Shown here: one piece after another, positions 46,930-58,983 of the stretch | How positions within the stretch are numbered: position 1 is the stretch's first letter | Layout: the number at the start of each line of letters is the position of its first letter | From: Sarcophilus harrisii | Lineage: Eukaryota > Chordata > Mammalia > Dasyuromorphia > Dasyuridae | DNA: 64,000 nt | Reading direction: 5' to 3' | NCBI RefSeq assembly: GCF_902635505.1 | Contig: NC_045431.1 | Span: 93,460,988 to 93,524,987 of the forward strand | The notes under the pieces: model-generated | Told to the model about the DNA's origin: nothing | Databases searched by the model: none | What the model saw: the letters and a program-made list of their open reading frames with translations, nothing else | Position numbers and translations under genes: made by a program

Positions 46930-47130
46930 TTAGTCAATCAAGGACATTAGACAGGATAATAGCTGATATTGATATGAGATTTATAGGACTTAGTTTATTT
47001 GAGCCTTACAACAACCCTTTAAGTTCGATAGTTTTTATGATCCCCATTTCACAATTTAAGGTACATTTATTAAGCAACAATTAAAGGCAAGGTGCACGAC
47101 ACCACATGATGAGGAAAACAAAGGCTAAAG
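46930..47130. repeat. MIR 3' part plus L2-tail fragment
   Basis: 'cttacaacaaccctttaagt' and 'gatccccatttcacaattta' are reverse MIR. 'gtacatttattaagcaacaa' starts a tail-type repeat. Confidence 0.5.
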
Positions 47131-47214
47131 TGAAAGTCTGAGATCTCAAGGACTTTCTAGTTTATTACAGTTATGATGAAATGGAAGCTCAGAGAGACTA
47201 AATGACTTGCTCAT

Positions 47215-47275
47215 GCTCATAGAGATCTCAGAGATCTCTCATAGATCTCACATCTCTCATAGAGATAGCAATTAG
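47215..47275. repeat. Local shuffled AGATCTC repeat
   Basis: 'agagatctcagagatctctc' and 'atagatctcacatctctcat' overlap repeatedly within about 60 bases. Confidence 0.8.
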
Positions 47276-47482
47276 CAGAAACAGGATTGCTAATGTAATG
47301 TAATATATGTGAAAACACGTGGAAAGGTAAAAAATATTAGACAAATTATGGTAGTAAATGATTGATGAACCTATATTCATCATTAAAATTTTTTGAAATG
47401 GGAATTGGCAAATTGCTTATCATCTTACTTATAAGAAGGAGAAAATTTGGAACTCAACATTTTATTTTAAAAGTATTGGTGC

Positions 47483-47760
47483 TGCATTTTTGATTTCCTT
47501 CACAGGCTAATTGTACACTATTTCAAAGTCCGATTCTTTTTGTATAGCAAAATAACTGTTTGGACATGTATACTTATATTGTATTTAATTTATGCTTTAA
47601 CATATTTAACATGTATTGATCAACTTGCCATCTGGGGGAGGGGGTGGTGGGAAGAAAGGGAAAAATTGGAACAAAAGATTTGGCAATTGTCAATGCTGTA
47701 AAATTACCCATGCATATAACTTGTAAATAAAAAGCTATAATAAAAAAAAAAAAGGAAAAA
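47483..47760 (+). mobile_element. 5'-truncated L1 3' UTR insertion, sense orientation
   Basis: Carries only the 3' UTR ('ggctaattgtacactatttc', 'gcaattgtcaatgctgtaaa', 'acttgtaaataaaaagctat') and a poly(A). It is flanked by 'aaaagtattggtgc' at 47469-47482 and 'aaaactattggtgc' at 47761-47774, a 14-bp duplication with one change. Right after it the sequence reads as the body of a SINE, so the L1 seems to have landed in the SINE's head. Confidence 0.85.
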
Positions 47761-47764
47761 AAAA

Positions 47765-47905
47765 CTATTGGTGCAGTGGATAGAGCCCCAGCCCTGAAGT
47801 CAGGAGGACCCAAGTTCAAATCTGACTCAGACACTTAACATTCCCTAGTTGTATGACCCTGGGCAAGTCACTTAATCCCAATTGCCTTGGCAAAAATAAA
47901 TAAAA
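47765..47905 (+). repeat. Young tRNA-type SINE
   Basis: 'ggtgcagtggatagagcccc', 'gccctgaagtcaggaggacc', 'tgaccctgggcaagtcactt' and 'aatcccaattgccttggcaa', then an A-rich tail. Same type as 36709-36866. Confidence 0.85.
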
Positions 47906-48104
47906 ATGTTTAAAAATTATCTTTACATGTAATTGGAAAAAAGTGAAATACTCTCAGAAATTTAGGAAATAAAAATAAAATTCATCCTAAGTAAAAAAAG
48001 AGATTAGAGAATTGGATCATTCTTTTGTTGTACTTAATGGAATACTCATAAACAATACTGTGCTTTAGATTTAATTCTTATTTTAACCTTTGAGTTTCAA
48101 TGAT

Positions 48105-48288
48105 GAATCAGAGACACAATATAGTACTATATGTTGAAACAGGCACTAGCTTTTGAATTCTCTATCTAGCACTTACTACCATTTTGACTTGGGGCTAGCT
48201 ACCTTTCGGGCCTTAATTTCCTCATCTCTAAAATGAGGGTGTTGTATTCAGACTTGTAAAGTCCCTTCTGACCCTGAACCTTTTTCAA
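48105..48288 (+). repeat. MIR
   Basis: 'tagcacttactaccattttg', 'aatttcctcatctctaaaat' and 'gtaaagtcccttctgaccct'. Confidence 0.65.
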
Positions 48289-48999
48289 TGAGGTCAATGA
48301 ATCCTGTGGAAATTTCCTACATCTTCATGCTTTTAGACAATCTATGTAATTCATCCATTTAGCTTCCAATTAATCTCAATCTCCTACTAGCCATCTTTGT
48401 TCCATATTATCTGTTTGTATTACTCCTACTCGATATTTTCTTTAAATAGTCATATGTTAAATGATTATTGAAAAAAGCCTGTCTGGGGTGGGAGGAGGTT
48501 TCCAGGAAAACACTTTTGCTACTTGATTTTTCTAGTCTCTTGGAAAACATGGGTTTCAGTATATTTCTGTTTTTCTCCACTTTGTAAGTGCTTCCAGACC
48601 TGGGCTTGGTGTTCTGTTGTGTAGTGATCAGGAAGAGCAGTAAAACAGTGAGAAAGTTCATCTTTTCTTTAAAGGAAGATGCCCCTGTGACTCATTTACT
48701 TTGTATAGTTAAAACCAGTAAAACTTTGTCTTGGCCCAATGCTAACTTAATCATCTTATCAGTTTTTGGAAGCATTTAGAAAATGCAGGCAAACTATCCC
48801 TCACCCCCACTTCTCCACTTATCATAAAGATAAAATCATATTAAAGACAGACTCTTGCTGTTATGCATGTGCACATGCCAGAATTCTGAGAAAGAAGAGG
48901 GAGGAATGAAACTGATCATTTTTCATGGGTTTACATATATTGAATATTTAGTCTTGGTTCATTCTCTGTCTATTTTATATACATATGTATCTGTGTGTA

Positions 49000-49194
49000 T
49001 ATATACATACATACAAACATATGTGTGTATATATTTATGTACGTGTGTATACACACAGAGAGACAGATACAAAGAGAGAGGGAAAGAGAGAGACATAGAG
49101 GGAAAGAGAGAGACATAGAGAGAAACAGAGATAGAAAAACATACATAGAGAGAGCCATGAAAAATGTACAGGGAAATGAATCAGATATATGATG

Positions 49195-49252
<58 letters not shown>
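49000..49252. repeat. Compound microsatellite: ATAC, GAGA, (TA)n(CA)n
   Basis: ATAC/ATGT units occur at 49000-49050, GAGAGA-rich sequence at 49055-49160, a perfect (TA)n at 49205-49240 and (CA)n at 49241-49252. Open frames here are repeat artefacts. Confidence 0.93.
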
Positions 49253-49434
49253 TATATAAATGAATTAAGTTGTAGATGATGGATAAATCTGCCAACTGCA
49301 CTCTGCTGTCTGAATTGGCAGAACCATTCTTACAGCCCTTTTTTGTCAGATTGAACCTTCTCATAGAGTTTAAGTCTGGCCTTTGTGTTTGTTATACATG
49401 TAATTATGGTATGGGTAGTTTTTAAATTTCAAAG

Positions 49435-49605
49435 GTGTGGTGTGTGGGAAAAGCATAGTTTTCGAGTGAAGAGGAGCTTGGTTCAAATTCTAGCCCTGTC
49501 TATAATTTACAATCGGTGTGACCTTGGATATATTGCTTAGTATCTAAAGCTGAATCTCTTCCTTTGTAAAGTGAAAGAGGGATTGTTTTAAAGATGATAT
49601 ATAAG
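49435..49605 (+). repeat. MIR
   Basis: 'tggttcaaattctagccctg' and 'cggtgtgaccttggatatat', then 'cctttgtaaagtgaaagagg'. Confidence 0.6.
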
Positions 49606-51244
49606 ATGTTTTTTAGTTTTAGATCTGTTATCCTATGTGTTAATACCTGTGTGATCTTATTTTTATGATTAAAAAAACTTTAAAATAACAAATAGAGATT
49701 AGTACAGTTTTGGGGAATTTGAACACAGTTGTTGCATCTTTAATGTGAAGCATTCAGGCTATGTGTATTTTCTCAGAATCGAAGGAATCACATCTGATTC
49801 TTTTTTCCCTTTTTTGCTGATTTCAACATATTATCAGATTTGTGCATTTGAAAAATCCCATCAGTGAGAAGGGTTAGCCAAGAACTGACTGATGTTTGAA
49901 ATGACTAATCTAACTTTAGAACATGCTTGAGTCTAGTGCTTTTCCCCATAATTACTAAAATCACTGTGAGCTCATTGCCCTTTTGGTATTTTTCCTTCTC
50001 TCCAGATTCAGGATGTGGTGTTTCCTGAGGGATCCAGCTCCCAGCTATCTCTGGTAAATTATGGTTTATGAGCCAGTTTATATTCCCTACTTCTTCAAGC
50101 AGTCCCAAATTAGCCATTCTTGATGGACAAAGTGACTCAAATATATAATGCCAGTGTTGTCTGTCAACTAGAGCGGACTGCTTAATAATGACAAAGTATC
50201 TTGCAAACAAAGTTCTGACTTGGGTGCAAAATAACAATTCACACCTGTGGGTTTTCAACCCTTGTGAATGAAAATGATTGTTATTCACAGAAACCAGATG
50301 GCTGTTAACTTCACTGGAGAGACCTAAAAGCGTCATTGTTTAAAATCATATTTTGGGCTGAGGTTCAGGAAATCTGCTTTTTGACAAATGCTGATCGTTT
50401 CTTTCATAAGCCCATGCTGTTTGTTTCTAAAATGTGTCTAAACTTGACCTTTTCATTCAGTGTTCAGATCATTAAAAAAAAATAAAAACAGGCTGAATTT
50501 TAAAGCACAAATGTAGAAGGGGAATTGAATAACCATCTAATTTGTTAATTTATTAATAATTTATTAATTAATTGATAATGATACCCAAATAGAAACATCA
50601 ATCCCAAAAGTAGATCAATCCTACTCAATTGCCCAATTTCACTGATGACATAGCTCAAGTTAATTTAAATTGCAAAATCTCTCCTTTCCTATAAAGGGAA
50701 GCCCACTACTCATTTCCAATTTGTAGTTTTCCTCATGACATCAGACCAGAGCTCAACACTTAATCCATAATAAGTCTCGGCTATTCAGAATGAAAGAATT
50801 TCTGCTGCAGTAGTGGACCTCTGTCTTCTGAGAATACTACATTATTGCTCCCCAGGCAAAAGGAAATTCCCCAAGCCCTTTTCCCATTGCCATCAGAATA
50901 AAAGGGCGACAAGGCTGGCCAACTATTTTTTAAAAAAGAGATTCAAAAAAAATTTAGGTCACACCAACAGTTGTTTTTTGGTTTTTCCATGGATAATCTG
51001 TTTTCAATTGAACTTGGCAACTATTTATCAAATATCTCCTGCTTGTCTAGCATTTTCATTTTATCTGCTAGTCTCTTTTTTTCTGGAGTAGTATTATTTT
51101 TACTTATTGAAATATTGTCTTCAAGTTCCTTCGAGTCACAACTCTTCAGTTGTTTACTGTTGTAAGTCCTGTACTGCTGCAAAATGTATGCATAAATGTT
51201 CCAGACTTAAAGTTCCCTGTATTTTTAGAGGTCACCACATACCC

Positions 51245-51258
51245 ATTGCCAAGGCAAC
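51245..51258. promoter_or_regulatory. RFX X-box-like motif in intron 1
   Basis: The reverse complement reads GTTGCCTTGGCAAT. It has the two RFX half sites (GTTGCC and GGCAA) with 2-base spacing and differs from a perfect inverted repeat only at the centre and the last base. It lies in sequence without recognised repeats. Function is inferred from motif only. Confidence 0.5.
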
Positions 51259-51799
51259 CAACATAAAGATGGTTTGTATGGGGAAAAAATAGAACAAACA
51301 TCAGAGTCTCAAAATGAGGCATTTACATTTCAAGGAGAAGGCTGTGCATTTAAGCATTGGACTAAGAGAGTATTACTGAGAAGTGGGACAGCTGGCAACT
51401 TCACTTTGGAATTAAGATCCTGTGAGATCCCATTCATCTCAGGTTCTGTGCTTTGCTTAAAAGTGACTGTTTAAAATATACTTCACGTAGGACAGATTTA
51501 AAAACAATTAGTAAAGGAAACTTGCCTTAAAAATTGTGGGAACTCCATAAATGTGGAGCCAGATTCTCAAAATAATTAGCACCAAGGGAAGAAGTTGGCA
51601 TTATGGGAATCCGGTTTAACTATGTCAGGCCAATAATGCAGAATGAAGAATAAGAACATTTTCTGAATTGAAGAGACTATGTAAAGAGGTGAACTGGGTT
51701 TATTAAATATATTTTAAATGTCTTCTCCTTTATCCATTTCTCTTAAAATATTTTTTCTCTTTTACATTTTTAATGATAAAAATGTTATGCAAAATTTGG

Positions 51800-52110
51800 A
51801 TGGAAACAATGAAAGCTGACATTTACATGGTACTTTTAGGTTTGTAAATTACTATGCTTATATTTTCTTATATCAAACCTACCACAAGTAGATGTAACTA
51901 TTTCATATAATTATATTTATTTATATTATATTGTCATTTAATATATATTATACAATATATAACATTATATTATCAATATGCAAAATATAAAAATAAACAC
52001 AATAATATAACATTGTTATAAATATATTTATGTTATATTTAATATGTTTAATTATTTTTATGAATAATGAGATAGAGGCTCAGAAGAACCCATAATCAAA
52101 AGATTTGATG
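51800..52110 (-). repeat. MIR interrupted by an AT-rich expansion
   Basis: 'atggtacttttaggtttgta' on the left and 'gagatagaggctcagaagaa' on the right are the two sides of a reverse MIR. Between them is about 180 bp of TATATT-type sequence. Confidence 0.5.
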
Positions 52111-52244
52111 AAGTTTTATAAAGATGTCCATTAAAGTGATCAGCAAGTAAAATATTTTGATGTTTATTAAAATCTGCATTGTTCAATTAACCTCTATTAA
52201 TTTCATTATTAATCTTAAAATAAAAAAATAAATTTTATACAATA

Positions 52245-52530
52245 AAAGAGGCAGTTAGGTAATGCAAAGCACTAGACTTGGAATTAGAGAGTGTTGAGTT
52301 CAAATCTTGTTTTAGATATTATCTTTATGATCCTGAACACACCATTTAAACTTTCTGTGCCTCACTTTACTTACGTTACCTGTAAAAGGAGGAATTTAGA
52401 CTATATGGTCTCTAACATGTCTCTTACCTTTAAATCTATCATTCTAGGTCTTAGGTGATATTCAAATTCAGGTCTTCTTGATTCCAAATCCAGCACTTTG
52501 TCCTTTATGCCAACTGTCTCTAGTTTAAGG
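52245..52530. repeat. SINE (+) followed by reverse SINE fragment
   Basis: 52248-52455 is + ('aggcagttaggtaatgcaaa', 'gagttcaaatcttgttttag', 'ctgtgcctcactttacttac'). 52456-52528 reads as the reverse of a SINE head ('attcaaattcaggtcttctt', 'ccaaatccagcactttgtcc'). Confidence 0.65.
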
Positions 52531-52734
52531 GTATTTTCTTCCCTTTCTCAACTCTCTATAAAGAACTAAAATGAGATCTCGGGGAAAAAAGCCTACTGAA
52601 GTAAAGTCTTTTTATATTCTGGAGGATGTTAGATGTATACTCACTTCAGTAGACTACTTGATTATTTTGTTTTATTGATCCTTCTCCATTTTTCCTTCTT
52701 TTTTCTTCCCACTCCCACATCTTTTCTACTTATC

Positions 52735-52910
52735 TACGAAAAGTCGTGTGATCTAGTGGAAAGCCTGTTGGATGACTTGCTATATTTTTGACCTTGTATA
52801 AATTGATCGATCTTTCTGGGCCTCATTTTCTAAATATGTAAAAGAATGGGGTTGGACTAGGTAATTGTCTACTGTCCCTTCTAGTTCTAGACTATGATTC
52901 TGGAAAGGAA
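52735..52910 (+). repeat. MIR
   Basis: 'gtgatctagtggaaagcctg', 'tgggcctcattttctaaata' and 'ggggttggactaggtaattg', then 'cttctagttctagactatga'. Confidence 0.6.
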
Positions 52911-53276
52911 ATTTAAAATAAAAGACATATGGGATGTGCCAGTCAAAAGGAGAAGACTTTTATTTGGAAAGCTAGGAGAAATTCATCTAAAGCAAGATTT
53001 CATGATTCAAGGTTGAGAATATTTAAATATATACAGCCAATAGCAGTCCATTTCTTTCAATAATTTGTTGTTTGGTTTTGAATGGAAGGCTTTTCTCCCC
53101 ATTTAGTACAGATGAGTAGAGCAGCAGGGGATTTTCATATTCTCAAAGATTTTTAAAATGTAATGAATGGAAGGACCTTATGCACCTGGCAAAAATGAAT
53201 AGTTTGAAGTCAAAGTAGGATCAGATAACTCTCTTCCCTTTTAAGGACACTATGTGCCACAACTACCTGAATAGTT

Positions 53277-53548
53277 TTTGTTATTTAGTCATTTTTTTTA
53301 GTCATGCCTGACTGCCTGACTCTTCGTGACCCACTTTGGGATTTTTCTTGGCAAAGATACTCCAGTGGTTTCCCATTTCCTTCTCCAACTCATTTTACAG
53401 GTGAGGAAACTGAGGCAAGCAGAGTGACATGACTTGCTCAGGTCACATACTGAGTTAAGTGTCTGAGGTCAGACTTGAAACTCATGAAAATGAGTCTTTA
53501 TGATTCTAAGTCCAATGCTTTACCCACTGCATTACCTAGCTGTTCCCA
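53277..53548 (-). repeat. MAR1-type SINE, full length, antisense
   Basis: The complete reverse order is visible: 'ttgttatttagtcatttttt', 'gactcttcgtgacccacttt', 'tcttggcaaagatactccag', 'gtgaggaaactgaggcaagc', then 'cactgcattacctagctgtt' at the head. Confidence 0.9.
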
Positions 53549-54249
53549 AACAGCTTCACACTCTGTTAAAATGTCTGTTTGTCACTGTGCTGACTTGCCC
53601 TTATTTGGAGTATTTATACAATTGGGACATTTGGCTTAAAAATGTTGGCATTTGCACCAAGAATAGAAACAATATAAATAGTAAATGTAGCTTAAGTAGT
53701 TTATTTTTAAAGGGATCAGGAAACCAGAAAGACATTTAAGAAAATATATATTTCATAGAACAGTTGAAAGAAGGAATAGAAAGAGACAAGGGGTCCTATA
53801 CCTTTAATAGCTATGTTGTCACAGCTTACTCCCTAGGTCCTCCAAACATATTGAAAAACTAACAAACAAACCCCCAAAATATGCTTTAAATATCATTCAC
53901 TAAAATAAGAGAACTATTTTCTCACTACTTCAGATGTCAAAGCTCTCAAGTCATAATCATAAGATAATGCTTTTGAAGTTGTTTCATGTTAATTGCCTGA
54001 CTCATAGCTGGGGCTGAAGTTTCACTGCTCCAAAAGACTACTAATTTCTTCAGTTATTTGCTAAGCATACCAAAACTTTTAGAAGGTTTTAGTTTGTAAC
54101 AATTTACATAAGAATGTTGAATCTTATAAAGTATTGTGAAAGGAAAAACATTTGGAACATGATGTTATTCAAAGTACTATAAAAATCTAACAGTTTCAAA
54201 GAAATTCAAAGAAAGAATTTCGAAAACAATTCTAAAAACTTTCAAAGAA

Positions 54250-54370
54250 AATTTCCTACATTTCAATTCAATTCAGAAAACATTTATTAAATGCTTACTA
54301 TGTGCCAGACACTGTGCCAAATGTAAGGATTCAAAAAGACAGTCTGCCCTCAAGGAGTTTACAGTATTAT
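54250..54370. repeat. L2/THER tail-type repeat
   Basis: 'aaaacatttattaaatgctt', 'actatgtgccagacactgtg' and 'tgccctcaaggagtttacag'. Confidence 0.65.
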
Positions 54371-54562
54371 CATAACTACCCTATTCTCATAGCTGACAAT
54401 CAGTTGGGAATGGAATTTCATATAAATGGATTTTTCAGAAATGTCAACATTTTAAATGTGTTGATCATTTAAAAGGAGCAGTTTAGTGAAATTTCTTTAC
54501 AAATTTCCATTTTGGGGGAAATTTTATAAGGATGTCTATTAAAGTCACCAGTGTTCAAAATA

Positions 54563-55745
54563 TTAAAAAAATTTTAATAATAGCTTTTTATTTTCAAAAT
54601 ATATGCAAACATATTTTCAGCATTTGCCCCTGCAAAATGGTTTGTTCCAAATTTTTTCTCCCACCATTTCCTCACTCTCTCTCCTAGACAGCACATAATC
54701 CAATATATGTTAAACATGTGCAATTCTTCTATACACATTATGCACAAGAAAAATCTGATCAAAAAGAGAAAAAAAAGAGAAAGAAAAAAATTAAGCAAAC
54801 AATAATATAAAAGGTGAAAATACTATGTTGTGATCCATAATCAATTCTCAAAGTCTTCTCTCTAGGTAAAGATGGCTCTTTCCATCACAAGTGTATTGGA
54901 ATTAGTCTGAATCACCTCATTGCTGAAAAGAGTCAAGTCTATCAGAGTTGATCATCACATAATCTTATTGTTGCTGTGGGCTGTGGACAATGTTCTTGTG
55001 GTTCTAGTCATTTCACTCAGCATCAGTTCGTGTATGTCTCTCCAGGCCCTTCCATAACATTCATATATTACAGTTTATTCAGTCATTCCTCAATTGATGG
55101 GCATCCACTTACTTTCCAGTTCCTTGTTATTACAAAAAGGGCTGCTACAAACAGTTTTGCACATGTGGATCCCTTCTCCCTTTTTATTATCTCTTTGGAA
55201 TATGGATCAAGTAGAGACACCAATGGATCAAAGAGTATTCACAGTTTGATAATCCTTTGGGCATAGTTCCAAATTGGTCTCCAGAATGGTTGGAATAGTT
55301 CACATCTCCACCAACAATGCATTCTTGTCCCAGTTTTCCCACATCCCCTTCCACATTTATCATTATCTTTTCCTGTCATCTTAGTCAATCTGAGAGGTGT
55401 GTAGTGTTTTCTTAATTTGCATTTCCCTAATTAATAGTGATTTAGAGCATTTTTTCATTTGACTAGAAATGGTTTTAATTTCCTCATCTGAAAATTGTCT
55501 GTTTATAACTTTTGATCATTTATCAATTGAATAATGGCTTGTTTCTTATAAATTTAAATCGATTCTTTATATATTTTAGAAATGAGGCTTTTATCAGAGC
55601 CCTTGGATATAAAAATCCCCCTCCCTCCCAGTTTTCTGCTTCCCTTCTATTTTTGGCTGCACTGATTTTGTTTGTACAAAATCTTTTAAATTTACTATCA
55701 TTAAAATTATTCATTTTGCATTTCATAATGTGTGTTTAAAATATA
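54563..55745 (-). repeat. Older L1, antisense, 3' UTR to ORF2 C-terminal part
   Basis: The old-type 3' UTR ('tagctttttattttcaaaat', 'ggtttgttccaaattttttc', 'agacagcacataatccaata') is followed by 'catcagttcgtgtatgtctc' and 'tcaattgatgggcatccact'. ORF2 upstream sequence reaches 'tttgtttgtacaaaatc' near 55665-55681. The frame is broken. It is the longest L1 in the visible intron. Confidence 0.85.
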
Positions 55746-56559
55746 TTATCATTTATTATAAATCTACTTTGCTCAATTACTGTTTGATTACTAATCTTAA
55801 AATTATTTATCTCTGGTCTCCTTTGGGACTTGAAGATGGATCCTCCCCAAAGGTTCAGTATAGTCATTGATGATATCTTGTATGGAAGCCAGGTAGAAGA
55901 GGAACTCACACATTATAAGATTCTCCAGATGCTTGTGTTAAAAGACGATAATCAGGTTAATTGTATAATCCCCCAGAACATTATAGGAACTTTTCAGTGA
56001 GATCCGTTATTATTCAGAGTAAATTATTCTAGTAAGCCACATAGGAAAAACAAAATTGATTTTAAAAATTGATATACAGATTATGACATATAGTTGGATT
56101 AGCAGACCACTTAATGTTAGAAAATATTTATGTTGGAAGTATTCTTAATGCATATATTAGGTACAGAATTTTAGATAATAATTGAATCCATAACAATTGG
56201 AAGAAGAGAGTGAGTTGGATTTTTTGGGGAAATTATATAAGTATTTTTTAATGATCCCAAGATCTTTGATGCAGACTCTTGTTTTTCAATAAAAATGTTC
56301 CACAGCAATGCTATGTAGCTGAAATTTTTAAAAAACATTTTCAAAGAACTAGGAATATTCCTTAAAAAAACTTCAACAAATTAAATTTGCAATTGATCTA
56401 TAGGGTAGTGGAGAGACACATGATGAGTATAAACAGACTGCAATGTATTTTTGATAATGACCTATTTGTTATAGAGTGGTATAATCCTTGTGAATATCCA
56501 TTTTTTAAATCTGATGCTACCATAGTGTGCTATATCTCTGCTTTCTTTCATAGTTTAAT

Positions 56560-57050
56560 GTCCAGAAACAGTTCTTTACATTTATTGCCTACATATCCTT
56601 TCTCCTACTCACTTCCCAAACTCTTACAATCTGCCTTTAAGACTTCAACACTCAACTGGAACTGAAATTTCCAAAGTTATCAAATTAATTGCCAAATCCC
56701 CTGGCCTTTTCTCAGTCTTCATCATTCTTGATCTCTCTTCAGAATTCAACACTACTGACTATCTTCTCCTTGATATTGAGGTAATATTGTAAAGCAAGGT
56801 ACTTGGCACAAAATAAGTGTTTAATAAATGCTAATCCTTTTATCCTTTTAAAAACCATTGCTCTCTTGGTTCTCCTCCTCCCAATTTGATTATTCCTTCT
56901 AAATCTTCTTTACTGATTCACCATTCTTATCCTGCTCTCTAAGTATGAGTCTTTTTCAAGGCTCTCTTGTTCCTTCCTTCTTTTTTTAGTGACCTCATCA
57001 ACACTTTTAAATTCAATTTATCATTTCCATGAAGACAACTTTTAGGCATT
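56560..57050 (+). repeat. L2 LINE fragment with an inserted repeat tail
   Basis: 'ccaaagttatcaaattaatt', 'ccttttctcagtcttcatca', 'ttcaacactactgactatct' and 'cttggttctcctcctcccaa' follow L2 reverse-transcriptase order on the + strand. A 'aagtgtttaataaatgctaa' tail interrupts it near 56790-56840. Confidence 0.6.
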
Positions 57051-57191
57051 ACATATATGCACATATATGTAAGCATGTACATACATATGTATATTTTATA
57101 TATATGTTTTCCATTTCTATTTATCCTATGTGACTCTTTTCCAAGTCTTTTCATAAGGGCCCACCCAGTGTTCTAGGAGTACTTTCCTTAG

Positions 57192-57208
57192 TTTTTTTTT
57201 TTTTTTTT
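57192..57208. repeat. Poly(T) tract
   Basis: Seventeen T. A longer run of 25 T lies at 57654-57678. Neither has an L1 or SINE body I can recognise next to it. Confidence 0.9.
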
Positions 57209-58479
57209 AATGTCATAGTTTCTTCTATATACCCAGGGCTGTTGGGCTATCTGCTGTTTTTCATAAACAAAGAAAATACTTGAAAATCTCAGTAGCAGAT
57301 TTAAGTTAAAATTGACTTTAAAAGAAATATGATTCTTACTTCTGAAATAACCAAAACACTATTTATGTCACTATCTGAGGCATGTCCTAAGACTTTGGCA
57401 GCTGCAGGAAATAGCATTTCACTTTATTCAAACTTCACATTCTGATTATTTGACAATTTAAACATTTGAAATATAAAGAAAATTTATAAGAGTGATGGCA
57501 ATCTCCTTTGGTCATTTCACCTGTAGTAGGGGGAGAGCAGGAAATCACAGAGATGAGCGATAGAGGAAAAGGAAAAGATGAAAATCCATTTCTGATCTTA
57601 TTTTCTCATGAAGAACTTGGTATAATGAAGAACTCCTTCCCTCTTCCAGATTCTTTTTTTTTTTTTTTTTTTTTTTTTCGGATCTAGTCACTCCCTTACC
57701 ATGTTCTTTACTTGTTATCATTGTTTAATAGTATCATTAGCCTTGTAACCTCTGAAGTCAGTACTGGACAGCTCTTCAGATGTCTTGTTTTGTTTCACTT
57801 GTGGCTAAGTAACTTGTATTCCTTATCAGTCTAATACTGTATCAGGGAATGCACCAGTGTCTAGGCAGCTTAATAAATGTCGAATTAGCTTGAACCTGAA
57901 TTTTAATTAGCAAAGGGAAACACAGGATTTCATACTAAAAAGGGAGGAAAAAACACAAATTACAAAAAGTTTAAATGATTAACTTTGTTTTTTCAATCAA
58001 ACACAGATACAGAAAACTATGTCTTAGTCTTTCTTAGTTCCTTCTCTTTCCTGACCATCTTCACTCATGATTTTGTCCAAATTTCATCCCATTTGGTCTT
58101 TGGTCTTCTTTTGGATGTGGGATTAATTTCAGATTGTTGACTGTGAGAATTTCTTCTTATCAGCTTCAGATCAGCCTACAAGGACCAGAGAGCTATCTTA
58201 TTCATCTTCCTGGAAGCTTTTAATGACTCTCAGGTACTTGGAAATCCTACCTCTCCTTTGATTTTGTGGATAAGAAAATTCCTCACCTACTTCCAAAGAT
58301 TCCTCCCTTTGGCTTCAAGCCAACCTGCACTTATCTGGCGGTACCCTTCTATCTTTTGTCAGTTTTTATGCCTCAAGTTCCTGAAGTTAAAACTCTCCCT
58401 TAGCCTATTTTTTCTATTTTTGGAAACTGAAGCAAAATCACTGATTCTGTTTGCTACAGCTGAAGTAGGCATCACTGCA

Positions 58480-58640
58480 CAATAGAAAAAGCATTGACTG
58501 GGTCAGTGGGTTCAAATCCCATTTCTGAGACTTGCTAGTTAAGTGTTCTTGGGTAAGACTGTGATTCCATCCTTAGCTTTAGTTCCCTCACTTTTAAGAT
58601 GAGAGGGTTAGACTAGCTGTTATGTAGGGCCCCTTCTATT
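58480..58640 (+). repeat. MIR
   Basis: 'gttcaaatcccatttctgag', 'agttccctcacttttaagat' and 'gagagggttagactagctgt', then 'gggccccttctattac'. Confidence 0.65.
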
Positions 58641-58913
58641 ACTAATATAACATATAATATATTTAATTATACAACATATTACATACATAATATAACATAG
58701 CATATATAATATTCATCATCTTGTTTCTCTCTTTGTTTAAAGTTTACATCTTTTATTTCTTGACCTAGAGATCCTTTAGCATCTAGCTCATTTAATAGAG
58801 CTGTGATGATGGATAAAGCCTGATCAGAGTCCATGTAACCAACTTCACCCATTTTCTTAGTTTATCTTTTGTTGACTCATCTTCAGGTGCCATTCTCTTG
58901 TGCCAACTCTTTC

Positions 58914-58916
<3 letters not shown>

Positions 58917-58979
<63 letters not shown>
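58917..58979. repeat. Perfect (TC)n microsatellite, 63 bp
   Basis: An uninterrupted TC dinucleotide run of about 31 units, then imperfect TCTC/TGTC to about 59020. Encoded Ser-Leu/Arg-Glu frames are artefacts. Confidence 0.97.

Positions 58980-58983
<4 letters not shown>

Noticed and set aside
48864-48879. GCATGTGCACATGC palindrome as a p53-type site
   Set aside because: The half sites do not fit the RRRCWWGYYY pattern at several positions.
48970-49364. Tyr/Ile/Cys-rich frames
   Set aside because: They are translations of ATAC, (TA)n and (CA)n microsatellites.
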